A stretch of DNA of 64,000 nucleotides. Source: Streptomyces sp. GESEQ-35. Lineage in GTDB: Bacteria > Actinomycetota > Actinomycetes > Streptomycetales > Streptomycetaceae. Each line of letters opens with the position of its first letter. Within the stretch, counting starts at the first letter, position 1. Where the stretch lies: NCBI RefSeq assembly GCF_017948485.1, contig NZ_JAFFSX010000025.1, positions 118,084-182,083 of the forward strand. The letters run 5' to 3'. The notes under the pieces are model-generated. The model was not told the origin of the DNA. It saw only the letters and a list, made by a program, of their open reading frames with translations, and searched no databases. The position numbers and the translations under genes were made by a program. Shown here in pieces: positions 30,801 through 42,800 of the stretch.

Positions 30801-33800
30801 CCGGTCCAGCAGCTCGGCAGGATGCGAACCGGTGAGCTGCTGTACGGCAATTTCGAACGCCGGTGTCGCCGTGGAACCCGCAAAAGACGCCCGCTGATTG
30901 AGCAGCCCGAGCAACCGCCCCACGTCGACCGGCCGGCCCTCGATGGCCCCGGCGAACTGTTGCGCCGAGTACTCCTCCATGTGCTGCAACTGCTCGGAAC
31001 TCACGCCCTGCGGAGGCGCACCGCCGAGGGTTCGGGACGGATGCCCGGGCTCGATGACGCGGTCCTTGCCGTCGCGGACCTCCGTCACCATGATCTGGGC
31101 GATCTGATCCGCACGCTGCCACGACCACAGCCTCTGCGACGACGGATATTTCGCCACCAGTTCGGCCTCACGCTGCAGCGCGGTTTCCGTGTCCACCGGC
31201 TTGCCGCGCCAGTGATTCCGGTTCAACTCACGATTGACCGCGTCGCGCAAGTCCTCCTCGATCTCGGTGGCCGACATCGGCACCCGTACGCCGCCGCCGG
31301 CCTTCTCCTCCGCGGGAGCAGGGGGCGCCGCGGCTGTGGTGAACGGCCTGGCCTCGGTGCCGATCCGCTGCCCTGGAGCGGGCAGGGGCGCCGACGCCTG
31401 CGCCGAGGACTTCCCCGCGGGCGTGGAACCGGCCCCGCGCACGTCGGAGCCGAGATCCCGCAGCGCCAGCAGGGTCTGTCGCGACAGCCCCTCCGTCAGG
31501 CGTCGCACGAAGTCCTCGCTCGCCCCGTACCGACGAGCCAGCTCCATCAGCCAGTCCCGCGCTTCCTGGTCCGGTGCCGGAAGAACCACCCCGGGCTCCG
31601 GTGCGGTCTCGCCCTCCGGTCCCGCTCCGGTGACGTCGGCGGCCCCGGCCGGGACGAGCGTCTCATAGTGGTCCTGGCCGTTGTAGTAGACGTGGACCGC
31701 CGGTCCGGTGGCGTCGGGGTCGAGACGCCAGGTGAGGAAGCCGCCGCTCCCGTCCGGCTGTACGAGCACGAGGTTCAGGCCCAGCGAGCGGGCCAGCAGC
31801 GAGGGCGCCTCGTCGTAGAACGGCGACTGCCACAGTTCGGCGGAGGCCAGGGAGTCCTCGACGAGCTCGCCATAGCCGGTCGAGGCGAAAGCGGCGCGGT
31901 CCTGCTCGACGGTGTACGGCAACGTGGCACGGATGCGCCGCCACTGCGCGTCCGCGGCGTCCGCGCGCGCGTCGCCGCGGGGGGCGCGCAGCATGTCCAG
32001 CACCTCGGCCCGCAGGGTCTCGGCCTGGGCCTGTTCGGTCAGCTGTTGCCGCCGTTCGCCGAGCGTCGGCTCCGGCGCGGGCCGGACACCGGGCAGGAGG
32101 GCCCACACTGCCCCCGTCGGGAGGTCGGCCAGCAGTTCCCGGTCCTCTGCTTCGGCGGCGAGGCCGAGCAGTTGGTTCCGGCGCCGGGCATCGGCCAGCT
32201 GCTTGCTGATCCGGGCCCGCTGCTCGCGGGTGAGCTCGGGGGGGCTGGTACGGCCCAGCAGTTGCAGGAGGCTCGCCAAGTGGGGGAACCGGTCGTGGAC
32301 GAGCGTCTCCAGCGGATCCCGGAGGGCGTTCTGGGCGCGGACAGCGGCGGCGTTCTCGGAGTTCTTGTACCACCGGACTGCGTGAGCACGCACCTCCTCC
32401 CTGCTCAAACCGGCGCCGTACGCATCGGGCTGCTGCGCGGCGAGGCTGCCCCGCACGGCTTCGACCAGGCAGTGCCCGTCGGGCCGTACGGAGAGCACGG
32501 CGAACGACCGGCCGTCGGCCGCGACCCGGCGCCGTGTATCCGTGTCCGTCGCCCCTTCCGGTGCGGGGCGCGGTTTGAGGGCTTCCTTCGCGCCCTCGGG
32601 GCCGGTGGCCGGCAGCGCCACCACCGGCGCGGGCGTGGGTGCCGGTGTCACCGCGACCGGGGGTACCGGTGCGGCGGGAGGCGGCGGGAGGGCGGCGCGG
32701 GCCTGCGGGTGGTCGGCGGCGCGGGGCACGGCCGCCAGGAAATCGTGGCCGCGCTCGTAGACCGTCACGGCGCGCGCGGCGGCGGTCTTCGGGTCGCCGA
32801 AGGTCTCGAACGTGCCGTTCTCGTGCACGAGCGTGAGGCGTATCCGGTTGATCCGCGCGAGCAGGTCGGCGGCCTCCCGCGCGGAGCCCGCGTCCCAGTG
32901 CCCGGCGCGGTAGAGGTGCGTGCGGATGAGCTTGGCCCGCTGGCCGGCGTCCGGGATCAGCGTCGCGGGCAGCCGACCGCCCCTGCGGTCGAACTCCGCC
33001 TCCTGCGCCGGGGTCAGGACGACGCCGGCCTCCCGCAGCTCCTCCCGGGTGAAGACCGCGCGGGGGTCCAGCGTGGCGCCGGCGCGCAGCGGGTGGGGGG
33101 CCGTCAGCGTACGCGTACGCAGTAGCGCGGTGGCCCGGGCGAGGTCGATGGTGTCCGATCCGGCCGCCGCTGCGAGTGCGCGGACCACCGCCTCGTAGAA
33201 GCCGTTTCCGGAGCCGGTCGGCTCATGCAGGTCGTGCACGCGGCCGTCGGGTCCGGTGAGCGTCCTGGGGTCCGTGGCCGCGTCGAACTTGGGCTTGCCG
33301 GCGCTGCTCGTCCCGTTCAGCGCATCCCAGGTCCAGGGGCGGTGTTCGTGGGCCGGGCGCGCGTCGGCCGGGGGCGTCGGCGCGGGCGGGGCCGGCACGG
33401 ACGCGGCCGGCCGCTCCGTCATGTCCTGCGGCAGCACCGCGCGGTAGTGCTTGCCGGTCAGGTGGAGCACCACGCGGGGTGCGTCAGCGGGGAGCGGCTG
33501 GGTCGGATCCGGGTCGTAGTCGAGGAAGCTGCCGTCCTCCAGGACGACCCGTACGCCCTCCCCCGTCAACAGCGCCGCCAGCGCCGGGAGCACGTCCGCC
33601 GCGCCGTGGTCCCAACCCTGGTCCTGCGGGGCGTCCGCCGGGCGGCGCAGCTGCGCCGCGGCCAGGCCGCGACGCTGGGCCGCGTTCAGCGGACGGTGGG
33701 CGCGCTCGGGGACCGGCTGGTCTCCTGCCGAGTGCGGGATCACTCCGAGCGCGTCGAACTCGCGGCGCTGCGGAGTGTCGGTGCCCAGGTCGAGTGCCGC

Positions 33801-36800
33801 GCCGTCGAGTTCGGCGGCGGTGAACACGTCCCGCTCGTCCGGGGCGAGATAGGCCAGCAGCGGGGAGTCGTCGGGGAGCCCGTCCAGCGCATCCGCGAGC
33901 CGGGCCTGGAGCCCCTCGGCCTCGGTTGCGGCTTCGAGTTCGGGCAGCGCGGCCCCGGTGAGCGTGGCGTGTGCCTCGGAGAACGCGCGGGCGAAGGACC
34001 TGCCGTCCCTGGGAACGTCCTTCAGCCAGTGCCCTGTGCCGTCCGGGGCCAGGAGCGCGGCCGCGCCGTCGGGGGCATCCTCCGGGAGGGGCAGCGCGGT
34101 GTATCGCGCCGGCTCCTCGGGGATCGTCGCCAGCCCGCTGGGGCGTGCCGCTCGCGGGCCGGGCCGTGCCGCACGGGCACCGGGCAGCTCCGGCTCCGGC
34201 ACCCCGCCCCGGGTCGGGAATGCGGCGTCGACCACCGGGTCGGCGGGGAGACTGTGCCAGCGGGTCAACCGGTCGGTGGCGGCGCGCACTTCGTGGAGGG
34301 TTTCGGCTGCGGACTCGGCGCGAACGCGCTGCTCCTCGATCTCGCGCAGCCGGTCTTCGACAGCCTTGTTGGCATCGCCCACAGCGACGGCGGCGGACTG
34401 CACCCGCTGCTCGGCGGCCGAGAGGTCCGCCGCCGCCCGGGCCAGCCGCGCGTCACGGGCCAGGATCGCCTCCGCCATGAGCCGGTCCCGTTCGTCCTGC
34501 CGCAGCAGGGCGACCAGGGCGTCGGCCTCGTCCTGTGCCGTACGCGCCTCGGTGACCGCCTCATCGGCGGCCCGTTGACGCGCGGCGTCGGCGTCCGGCG
34601 CGAGCTGGAGCCCGGCCTGCAGCGCGTCCCGTACGGCCTGGGCCGCCTCCGCCTCCACCTGGAGGGCGGGCTGGAGCCGGCTGGAGAAGTCGGCCGGCAG
34701 TTCGGCGGCGGGGGCCTCCAGTACGCGGTCGGCGGCGGCCACGGATGCCTCGAACTGCGCCCTGGCGCCCCGTTCGGCAACCCGGAGGACGTGCTGGAGC
34801 GCGTCCCGGCGCCGCCGGGCGGCGGAGCGCTCGGCCACCGCCTTGTCGACGGCGTCCCGCAGGTCCGGCAGTTCCCGGCGCAGCGCCCAGTACGCCTTGT
34901 CGGCCGCGGCCCAGGCCTTGGCCGCCTTGCCGGCCTCGTCCCACGCCTCGGCGACCTTCTTGGGGAAATTCCCGTCGGTGATCAGGCCGAGATTGCGGGC
35001 GACGTCCTCACGGACCCAGGCCACGACCACGGCCTGCGACTCGACGGCCTGCGTGCCCGGCTTGACGCCGCCGAACGGCCCCATCAGGTGGTCGCGGGCC
35101 CACTTGGCGACCGAACTGTCCTTGAACTGCCGGTCGGTGTCGGCAACGCTCAGCCAGTCGGTCGGAATGGCGAACGCGAAGGCCCGCCCCGTGTTGGGTT
35201 TGATGTTCAACTGGTGGGTCTGCTCGGGGGTGTTCTCGCCGGCCTCGCCCTCGTTGCCGTCCACGCCCGGGCCGATGCCGCCGGGGTTGTTCCTGCCGGT
35301 CGGATCCATCAGCAGGGTGGGGAAACCGCTCGGATCGGTCGAGCCGCCCTCGTCCAGCGTCACCGTGGAACCGTCGCTGGCGACGTACCGGACCAAGGAC
35401 TCCATCCGGGAGCCGTCGGTCACCGCGAGGAGCTGAGCCTCCTCGAAGTGCGGACGGATGTACTCCGTGAGCGTCGCCTTCGAGCCGTCCAGCATCGTGT
35501 TCTCGGCCAGCCCGGCGGTCTGGTAGCCCCCGGGCCCGGATGCCTGCTCGAGGAACGCGCTGAGGGCGCGGCTCCCATGGCCGTCCTCCAGCGTCTGCGC
35601 GGAGCCGGTGCCCTCCGCGGTCAGCGGGGTGATGCGGGCCTTGCGCAGCGCCGACTCCAGTTCCTCGCCCTCGAGTTGCGCCGAGACGCCGGCGAGCCGG
35701 TTGTCGAACGCGCTGGCAAGGGCGAGGACGCCGGCCTCGTGGACGTTCTCCGCCCCGATGACGGTGCGGGCGTGGAAGCCGTTGGCGGGCACCGCGAACG
35801 GCTTCTTCGTCCCGTCCGGCCACTGGATCGACCGCCAGGCCTCGACGCCTCCGGCGGTGTTCGCCGGGTTGGCCCGCCCCTTCAGCACGTTCATGACCGG
35901 CGGCAGGGCCCCGATCTGCGGCAGGCGCAGTGGGTCGTCGGGGTTCTCGGGTTCCGCGCGCATCAGGCTGAGCGGGACGAGGTCGTGGAGCACGCCGGCG
36001 TCGTCCTCGTGCGTCACTCGGCGGGAGTCCGGGTTGCGCGGCTCGCTCCCCTTGGAGCGACCCATCTCCAGGGTGAAACGGACCCGGTAGTGCGTCGCGA
36101 ACTCGGCGTGCGGCTCCACTGTGAACATCGTCCGCAGCCGGGCCACCGTGGCCGTGGAGGATTCGAGGAAGCTCTGTTGCCTGGTGCCGGTCCCGGTGAG
36201 CGCGGGGCCCGCCGCCCGCACCGTGCTGTCGCCGGTGTGCACCGCCTCGTTAGCGAGCAGGCCGGCATCGGCGCCCTTGGCGGAGGTGTCCGAACCGGTT
36301 CGGGTCTCGGTCGCCCACAGGTGGTCGCGCAGATCGGTCGCCGGCCAGAGCCGTTCGAAGGTCTGACCATCCTCGACCGGCACCAGCTGCACCCGGATGC
36401 GTACGTTGCGGCCCCCGATCCGGGCCCGCTTCCACCCCGGGCCGCCGATCCTGGCGACGGTGGAGGGGCCGGCGTCCGCCAGCTCCTGGCGCAGGGCGCG
36501 GGTGAGCCGGCCCGAAGCGAGCCGCCTGATGTTCTCGCGGCTCTCGTCGTCGATGCCCAGGTCCCGCAGCTTGGCCTCGAATCCCTCCAGGGCCGCCGCG
36601 GTGTCGAGGCTGTTGACCGTGTGGATGGCGAACGGGTGCTGCCGGAACCAGCCGGGCTGGGTCCATTTCCTGCGCGTGTAGGCCGGCCCCGCGCCCAGGT
36701 CGTCGCCGCGCACCAGGCCCATGGAGAGTGCGATGCGCTCGGGCACATGGCCGAGCCAGCCGCCCTTGACCAGCATCCACTTCCCGGCCCAGTCGTGCAG

Positions 36801-39800
36801 GCTGCGGAAGGCCGACTTCAGCGGCGAGAGGGGACCGAGGTTGCGCATCTCGGCCGCGAACTCGTGCCGGACGTCGCCCGCGGCCAGCACCGAGTACCCC
36901 TTGTCCAGGCGGCCGACCTCCGAGGTCACCGTCCGGCTGACGAGAGCGCTCTGTCCCTTCGAACGGAACCACGGCGTCAGGTGCACCCCGTAGTTGCCCG
37001 TCGACGTCGTCTGCGAGGTGCCGTGGCTCTCGCTGTAGATGACCGTGGCACCCGCCCGCTGGTTCCCGGAGCTGCCTTCGAGGCCGGAGGCCTTGATGTT
37101 GCTGCCGACGCTCACCTCCGTGTCCATCCGGCTGGGCCTGGTCAGCCCGCGCAGCCCGGTGACCCGTACGCGGTGGACGGTGCTGAAGAGCCAGTCGATA
37201 TAAGGGCCCTTGGCCATCAGACCCGTGTTGCGCGAGCCCATCGGACCCGTGCTCTGGTCGAAGTCGGCCGTCAGGTACTGCGGCTGCTGCGTCCGTGCCG
37301 CCGCGTCGTGAGGAGCCGCCCCGGTGTGCGTCAGATTCCAGTTTCCGTGCGAGGCCTCGTCCAGCACTCCCTTCATGATGGCCTCGTCGTGGGGGGTGGC
37401 CACCACGGACATGGTCTGGTGCGGGATCTTGTCGAGCGGTCCCAGCCCCGACTGCCGGCCGGAGTCGGCCGACGGGCGCCCCCGCACGAGCTCCCTGGCG
37501 CGGGAACGGGACATCGACCCCTGCTCGACCCGGCCGGGCCCCCGGTAGGGGTTGTCGGCACCCGGGGCGTGCGGGTCCCGCTCCGGGCTGTGATCGGAGG
37601 GGACGCTGAGCAGCACCCGTCCGGTCACGGCCGGCACATCGGACATCCCCCCGATGAGATCGGTCTGCTCCTCGCCGAAGACGAACGGCTGGGTGCCCAG
37701 CACGCCGAGCGAGAACAAACCGCGCAGCCAGCCGCGGAACCGCCAGTAGCCGCCGGTGCTGACCTTCAGCGCGATGCCGTAGCTGTACAGGTGGCCCGGA
37801 TCCACGGTGGCAGTGAGCGGGTCGAGGGAGGCGACGATGCCGTATCCGGACTCGACCCGCCGCTGCCAGTTCGCGCGGTAGCCGACCTGCGCCGTGCCCG
37901 CGTGCAGAGAGGCGACGTTGTCGTCCGTGAGGTCCGCGTCCCGGAGGGAGAACATCCCCTCCACCCCGGCCTCGGATCCCTGAACGCCGGACTGCCCGCC
38001 TTCGACGGGGGTGCTGCCCGGCACACCGCGCCGCAGGACCGAGTCGGCGTGGCCCTCGAAGCGCCGGTCGAACAGCTCCGCGTCGAGCCAGATGTAGCGG
38101 CGGTCACGGGTGAACCGGCCGGGCTCGACCAGTGTGATACGCGCCCCGGTCGTGGGCAGGGGCTCCAGGTTCCCGACCAGGGAGTGGTGGGAGAGCGCGT
38201 TGATGACCTTGAGGGTGTTCTCCAGCACCGTCTGGTAGTGGCCGTGATTGCGCCACCTGCTGTCGTCCGGATCCCCGAGCTCGTCGAGTGTGGCGACCAT
38301 CCGGGGGTACTTACGGGAGACCGCGCTCAGGACCTGCTGGGTGAAGGCGTCCACCATGGTGTTGCCGGCGCCGTCCCGGTAGCGCCCATCGGCGAAGAAG
38401 AACTGCTCGGCGCGGCTCATGCCGAGGGTCGGCGGGCTGTTCTCGGTCAGATAGGCGGGCGCGTACGGCTCCTTGCCGTTCCGCTTGGCCAGCGTCGTCC
38501 CGTCGTCCATGCCGGCCAGGCGGCGGGCCTCGCCCTGGGTCATCCGGTCGAGGCTCCAGGTGCGGAAGGCACGGGCCTCGGTGTCCCCGGTCTTGCGGAT
38601 GTAGACGGTCTTCTCCACCCGGTACAGCGCCGTGGGGGTGGACTTGGCCCGCCCTGCCGCCTTGACCTCGCCCGTGCCGCCGGTGACCATGGTCCGTCCC
38701 CGGGCGTGGGCGAATCGCGCGCTGGGCCCGAGCCGCAGCCGGGGCTTGAGCCGGCTCACCCAGTCCGCGAGCGCGTCGGCGACGCCGAAGGTCGGCAGGT
38801 TGAAGACGAGTCCCGCGGCGGCGCCCAGATCCGTCTTGTACGTCTTGCCCTGCTTGCGGGTGTTGATGATGCCCAGCTGGCCCAGGTCACGGATCTCGGC
38901 CAGATCGGTCTCCGAGGCGAGTACCGCACGTCCGGGGACCATCCGCTCGACGACGAACGCGCCGAGCGGAGTGCCCTTCTTGTCGTCGGCGAACAGCTGC
39001 GGCCCGGCCACCATGGAGGGCGCCAGCCGCCGGGCGTTCTGCTGGAAGTTCTCAGGGGAGAAGAACCCGCCCAGGTCACGGTAGGCCCCGGTCCCCGGCT
39101 CGGCGCCCACCCTGCCTGCCGCCCAGTCCCGCATCTCGGCGGTCGGGCCGAACGCCTCCGTGACGACCAGCCGGTAGTCCGACCCGGCCCCCAGCGCCAT
39201 CCGGCGCGGTGTGCGGGTCCCCTCCTTGCCGGGCGCGGTCACGCTGTCCGGCAGCCGGGCGGCAAGGCCTCTCCACACTCCGAGGCCGAAGTCGACGTCG
39301 CCCGCCGCCTCACGTGCGGGGCGAGCCCGCCACGGGGTGCCCAGCACCCCGCGCTTGGCGGGACGCGGCGGCAGTGCGTCGGTGACCTTCACGTCGTAGT
39401 AGACGTCGTCGAGGTGCAGGTGGGAGTGGTCCACGGTGCGGGTCTCGCCGTGGTGCATCACCCGGTCGTTCATCGTGTAGGTCAGGTCACGGGACCAGCC
39501 CAGCCGGGTGGAGATCCTGCCGAACGGGGCGACAATCTCCTTCAGCGGCCCGATGGGGGCGCTGGGCGTCAGCTGCCGGGTCTGGCTGACTGTCTTGGTG
39601 CCGCCGGTGGTGGTCTGGCCGCGGTGGACGATGTCGGACCTGGTGGGCCCCTTGCCGTCGTTGAACCGCTCCCAGGCACCGTAGTTGCGGATCTTGACGT
39701 GCAGCTTGCGCAGTCGGCCGGACTCCGTGCGGTAGAGGAATTCCCGTCCTCTCCCGGCGAAGGAGGCCGGCCGCTCGGCCATTGCCTGCTGGACCCTGAG

Positions 39801-42800
39801 GAACACGTCCGCGCGGATGTCGTCGCTGTGCGGCGCCTCCGAGCGCCGGGCTGACGGTCGCGCGGACGGCTGCTCCGGCCTAGTTTCCCGGTCCGTAGAG
39901 TCCAGCTCCGTACGGATGCCCTGCACGACCTGGTCGGTGCCCCGCAGCCGCGCCTGGCCCGGGCCGAAGGTGAACAGGCTGTCCTCGTCGTGCTCTTCCT
40001 CGGGTGAGAAGGGCAGCAGGCCGTCGGCGTAGCCCGGAATCCGGCTGTCGTCGGTGAACGTACTGGGGCCGGGGAACCGCGGCGGCGGCGCCATCTCCCG
40101 GTCCATCCGGGCCGGTCGGCGCTCCTGGAGTTCCTCGTCGATCTGCGCCCCGGGCACCCTGGGCCGGGGGGCTCGGGCGGGCGGCACCGCGGGCGACTCG
40201 GCCGGCGACTCGGCCGAAGGAAGCGGCTCCGGGTCCCACAGCGCCCGGAAGTCCTCCCAGAGCTCGTTCTCGGCGACCGCGCCGTCGGTGGCGTCACTGC
40301 CCTCGTAGCGCTCGTCGCCAGAGTCCTGAGCGTAGGAAGCGAAGTGGAACAGCTCGATCGTCCGCTCGGCATCCGCGGCGCCGACGGACTGGTGCGTCCG
40401 GAAGTCGAGCGGCCCGACCTCGCCGTACGGCCCGGCCCGGAACACGTCGAACCGCACATCGAGAATGTGCGCCAGCAACGGCAGGAACGCCTCGCCTTCC
40501 TGCGAGTCCCAGTGATCCGACCAGTCCATGACCACGGTGACGAGAGCGCTCAACTCATCATCCTGGAGCGGCTCATGACGCAGCAGCAGGTCGGCCAGCT
40601 CGCCGCGCAGTCCCTCGTCCGTCGCGAGATCGCTCTCCTCCGGCAGAACGACGCCGAGCTCAACCAGCCTCGAGACCAGTTCCGGCAGCTCCATCCCGGC
40701 GACGCGTTCCGCGAACGACTCCTCCTCCAGGGCGCTCAGTCGGTACTGCACCAACATCTGACCGGCACCCCGGCCGCGGCCCCGCGCCAGCCGGTACGTG
40801 ACCATCTCGCGGATGGCGGCGAGCACAGCGGCGTACGGGGTCGCCGCCAACTCCTCTGCCCGGCCTGCGAGATCGCGCCGCACCCGAGCCGGATCCGACA
40901 GCCACACGTACGCCGCCGGGTCGCGCTCTGCCAGACCCGGCACCCGGTCACGCAGCAACCTCGGGCCGCTCGCCAGCACGGCCGCCAGCAGGCCGTCGCC
41001 GCCTTGCGGGACGGACAGCCGGGTGCCCTGAGGGCGAGGCCGACGGGCGGCCTCGCCGTACGGGGACAGCCCGGACTCGGCGGGCCGCGCGCGGGGAGCC
41101 GTCGCCGACGTGGTGTCCGCCGTCTCCTCGGCCACTTCCGCGGCCCGGTCCGGCTCCGGGTTCCCGGATTCCACGGACGCGCTGTGGCTGATGACCGCCG
41201 CGGCAGGACTGCTGTGCGCTCCGGGCAGAGGCGGCGGGGTAGTGCGGATCCAGTCGTCGTCGGCAGACGTGCGCGCCGGGTCGGCCTGCATGGCGAGCAT
41301 GGTCCACTTGTGCGGGCCATGGCTGTTGGACTCCAGCCGGGCCGGGTGCGCGGGCGTCAGCACGTTCCGGGCCGCGCCCTCCCGCGCGGCCACAGCACTC
41401 TCCAGTCCGGTCCCCGCCGCCGTACCGAACAGCTTGACGGGTACCGCGGTGAGCGGGCTGTCGAACAGCAGGTGATCGTCCCTGACGAGCGCCGCGACCT
41501 CTTCATGCGGCACCTTCAGGCGACCGCCCGGCAGGCTACCGCCGGGCAAGTCGATCTCGGTGCCATCCCCGTCCTTATCGGCCAACAGCCAGTAGTGACC
41601 GTCTCCACCGAGCCAGCGGATCTCGGTGTTTGTGTAGGTGCCGTCCGGTGACACACGGTAGCCATCGGCCAGCAAGGGGTCCGCCAACGGGCGGCCGGTC
41701 AAGTTGCGGCCCACGCTCTGGCCCGTGGGCGAGAGGATCTCGGTTCCCTTGGAGAACGCGCCCATCAGATCGAGGTGGTAGGCGGCCATGTCGACGGGAT
41801 CGTAGAGATTCCGGCCGATCATCGCCCCGGCCGACATCAGCGACAGCACCCGCTCCAGGACCTCGTCCGTCACCGGACCGCCGTCGCTCAGGTGCAGAAT
41901 CCGGGCCGCGGTGCCCTCCGGATCGGTGAAATCCGCCCAGGCACCCAGCGCCTTGGCCAGCCCCCAGAACGCCACCTCCCGCCTCGCCTGCCCCGGCGGG
42001 GTCTGTGTCCGCGGATCCAGCAACCTTTCGACGGCATCTGCCGAGAGCGCGGAAAACCTTGCTGCGGCGTCATCGAGCGTGGTGAGGGGCACGAAGTCGT
42101 GCAGGGACACCCGTCCGGAGGTGTTCGCCCGAAGCTCCCGCGCCGCCTCCAGCGCATCCTCCACCTCGGCCCGCATCTCGTCCACGTCCTCGAATGGATC
42201 CGCCGCCCGGATCGGCCTCCCCTGCCGTTCAAGGAAGGAGCGCACCACGAAGTCGAGCAGATCCAGCGTGAACGGCCCGGCCTCCGCAAGCGGATCTTCC
42301 CGGCGCATCCGCTCCAGCGCCGAGATTCCTGCCCACAGCTTCTGGTACGTCCCGTCTGGGTCGTCCCGGTCGGCCTCGATGCGATGGCCGAAGACGTAAC
42401 GCAACGCCCACACAAGATCCAGCGTCACCAGCACGTCGCTGTCCGGCACATCCTCCGGCACCACCGCGTCCGAGAACCCCGCCGTCACGGCCAACCGGCG
42501 CAGCACCTCCGGACCAGGCTCCGGCAACAACTCCTGCACCGTCCCGCTCTCACCTTGGACGGTCGTCGCGATGCCTTCTATGGGCCTGCCACGTGCGTCG
42601 AACGCCATGAGCTGCGGCCGGTCGAAAGCGATTACAAGGTGGTCGGCCGCGGTGGCGGTCTTCTCCGCCTCCGTTCTCTGCCGCAGCGGATTGGGGACGA
42701 ACGGCGAGGGCCTGCCATCGTGCCGGCTAACGAGCCGACTTCCGTCCCAGCGCGCGTTGGACCAGCACCCCGGAATCACGATCGGGTGGTTCTTATCGAG

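Noticed and set aside
33225..39854. Open frame of 2,209 codons on the plus strand
   Set aside because: The same explanation: antisense of the beta-rich and OTU-like parts, no motif and no ribosome site.
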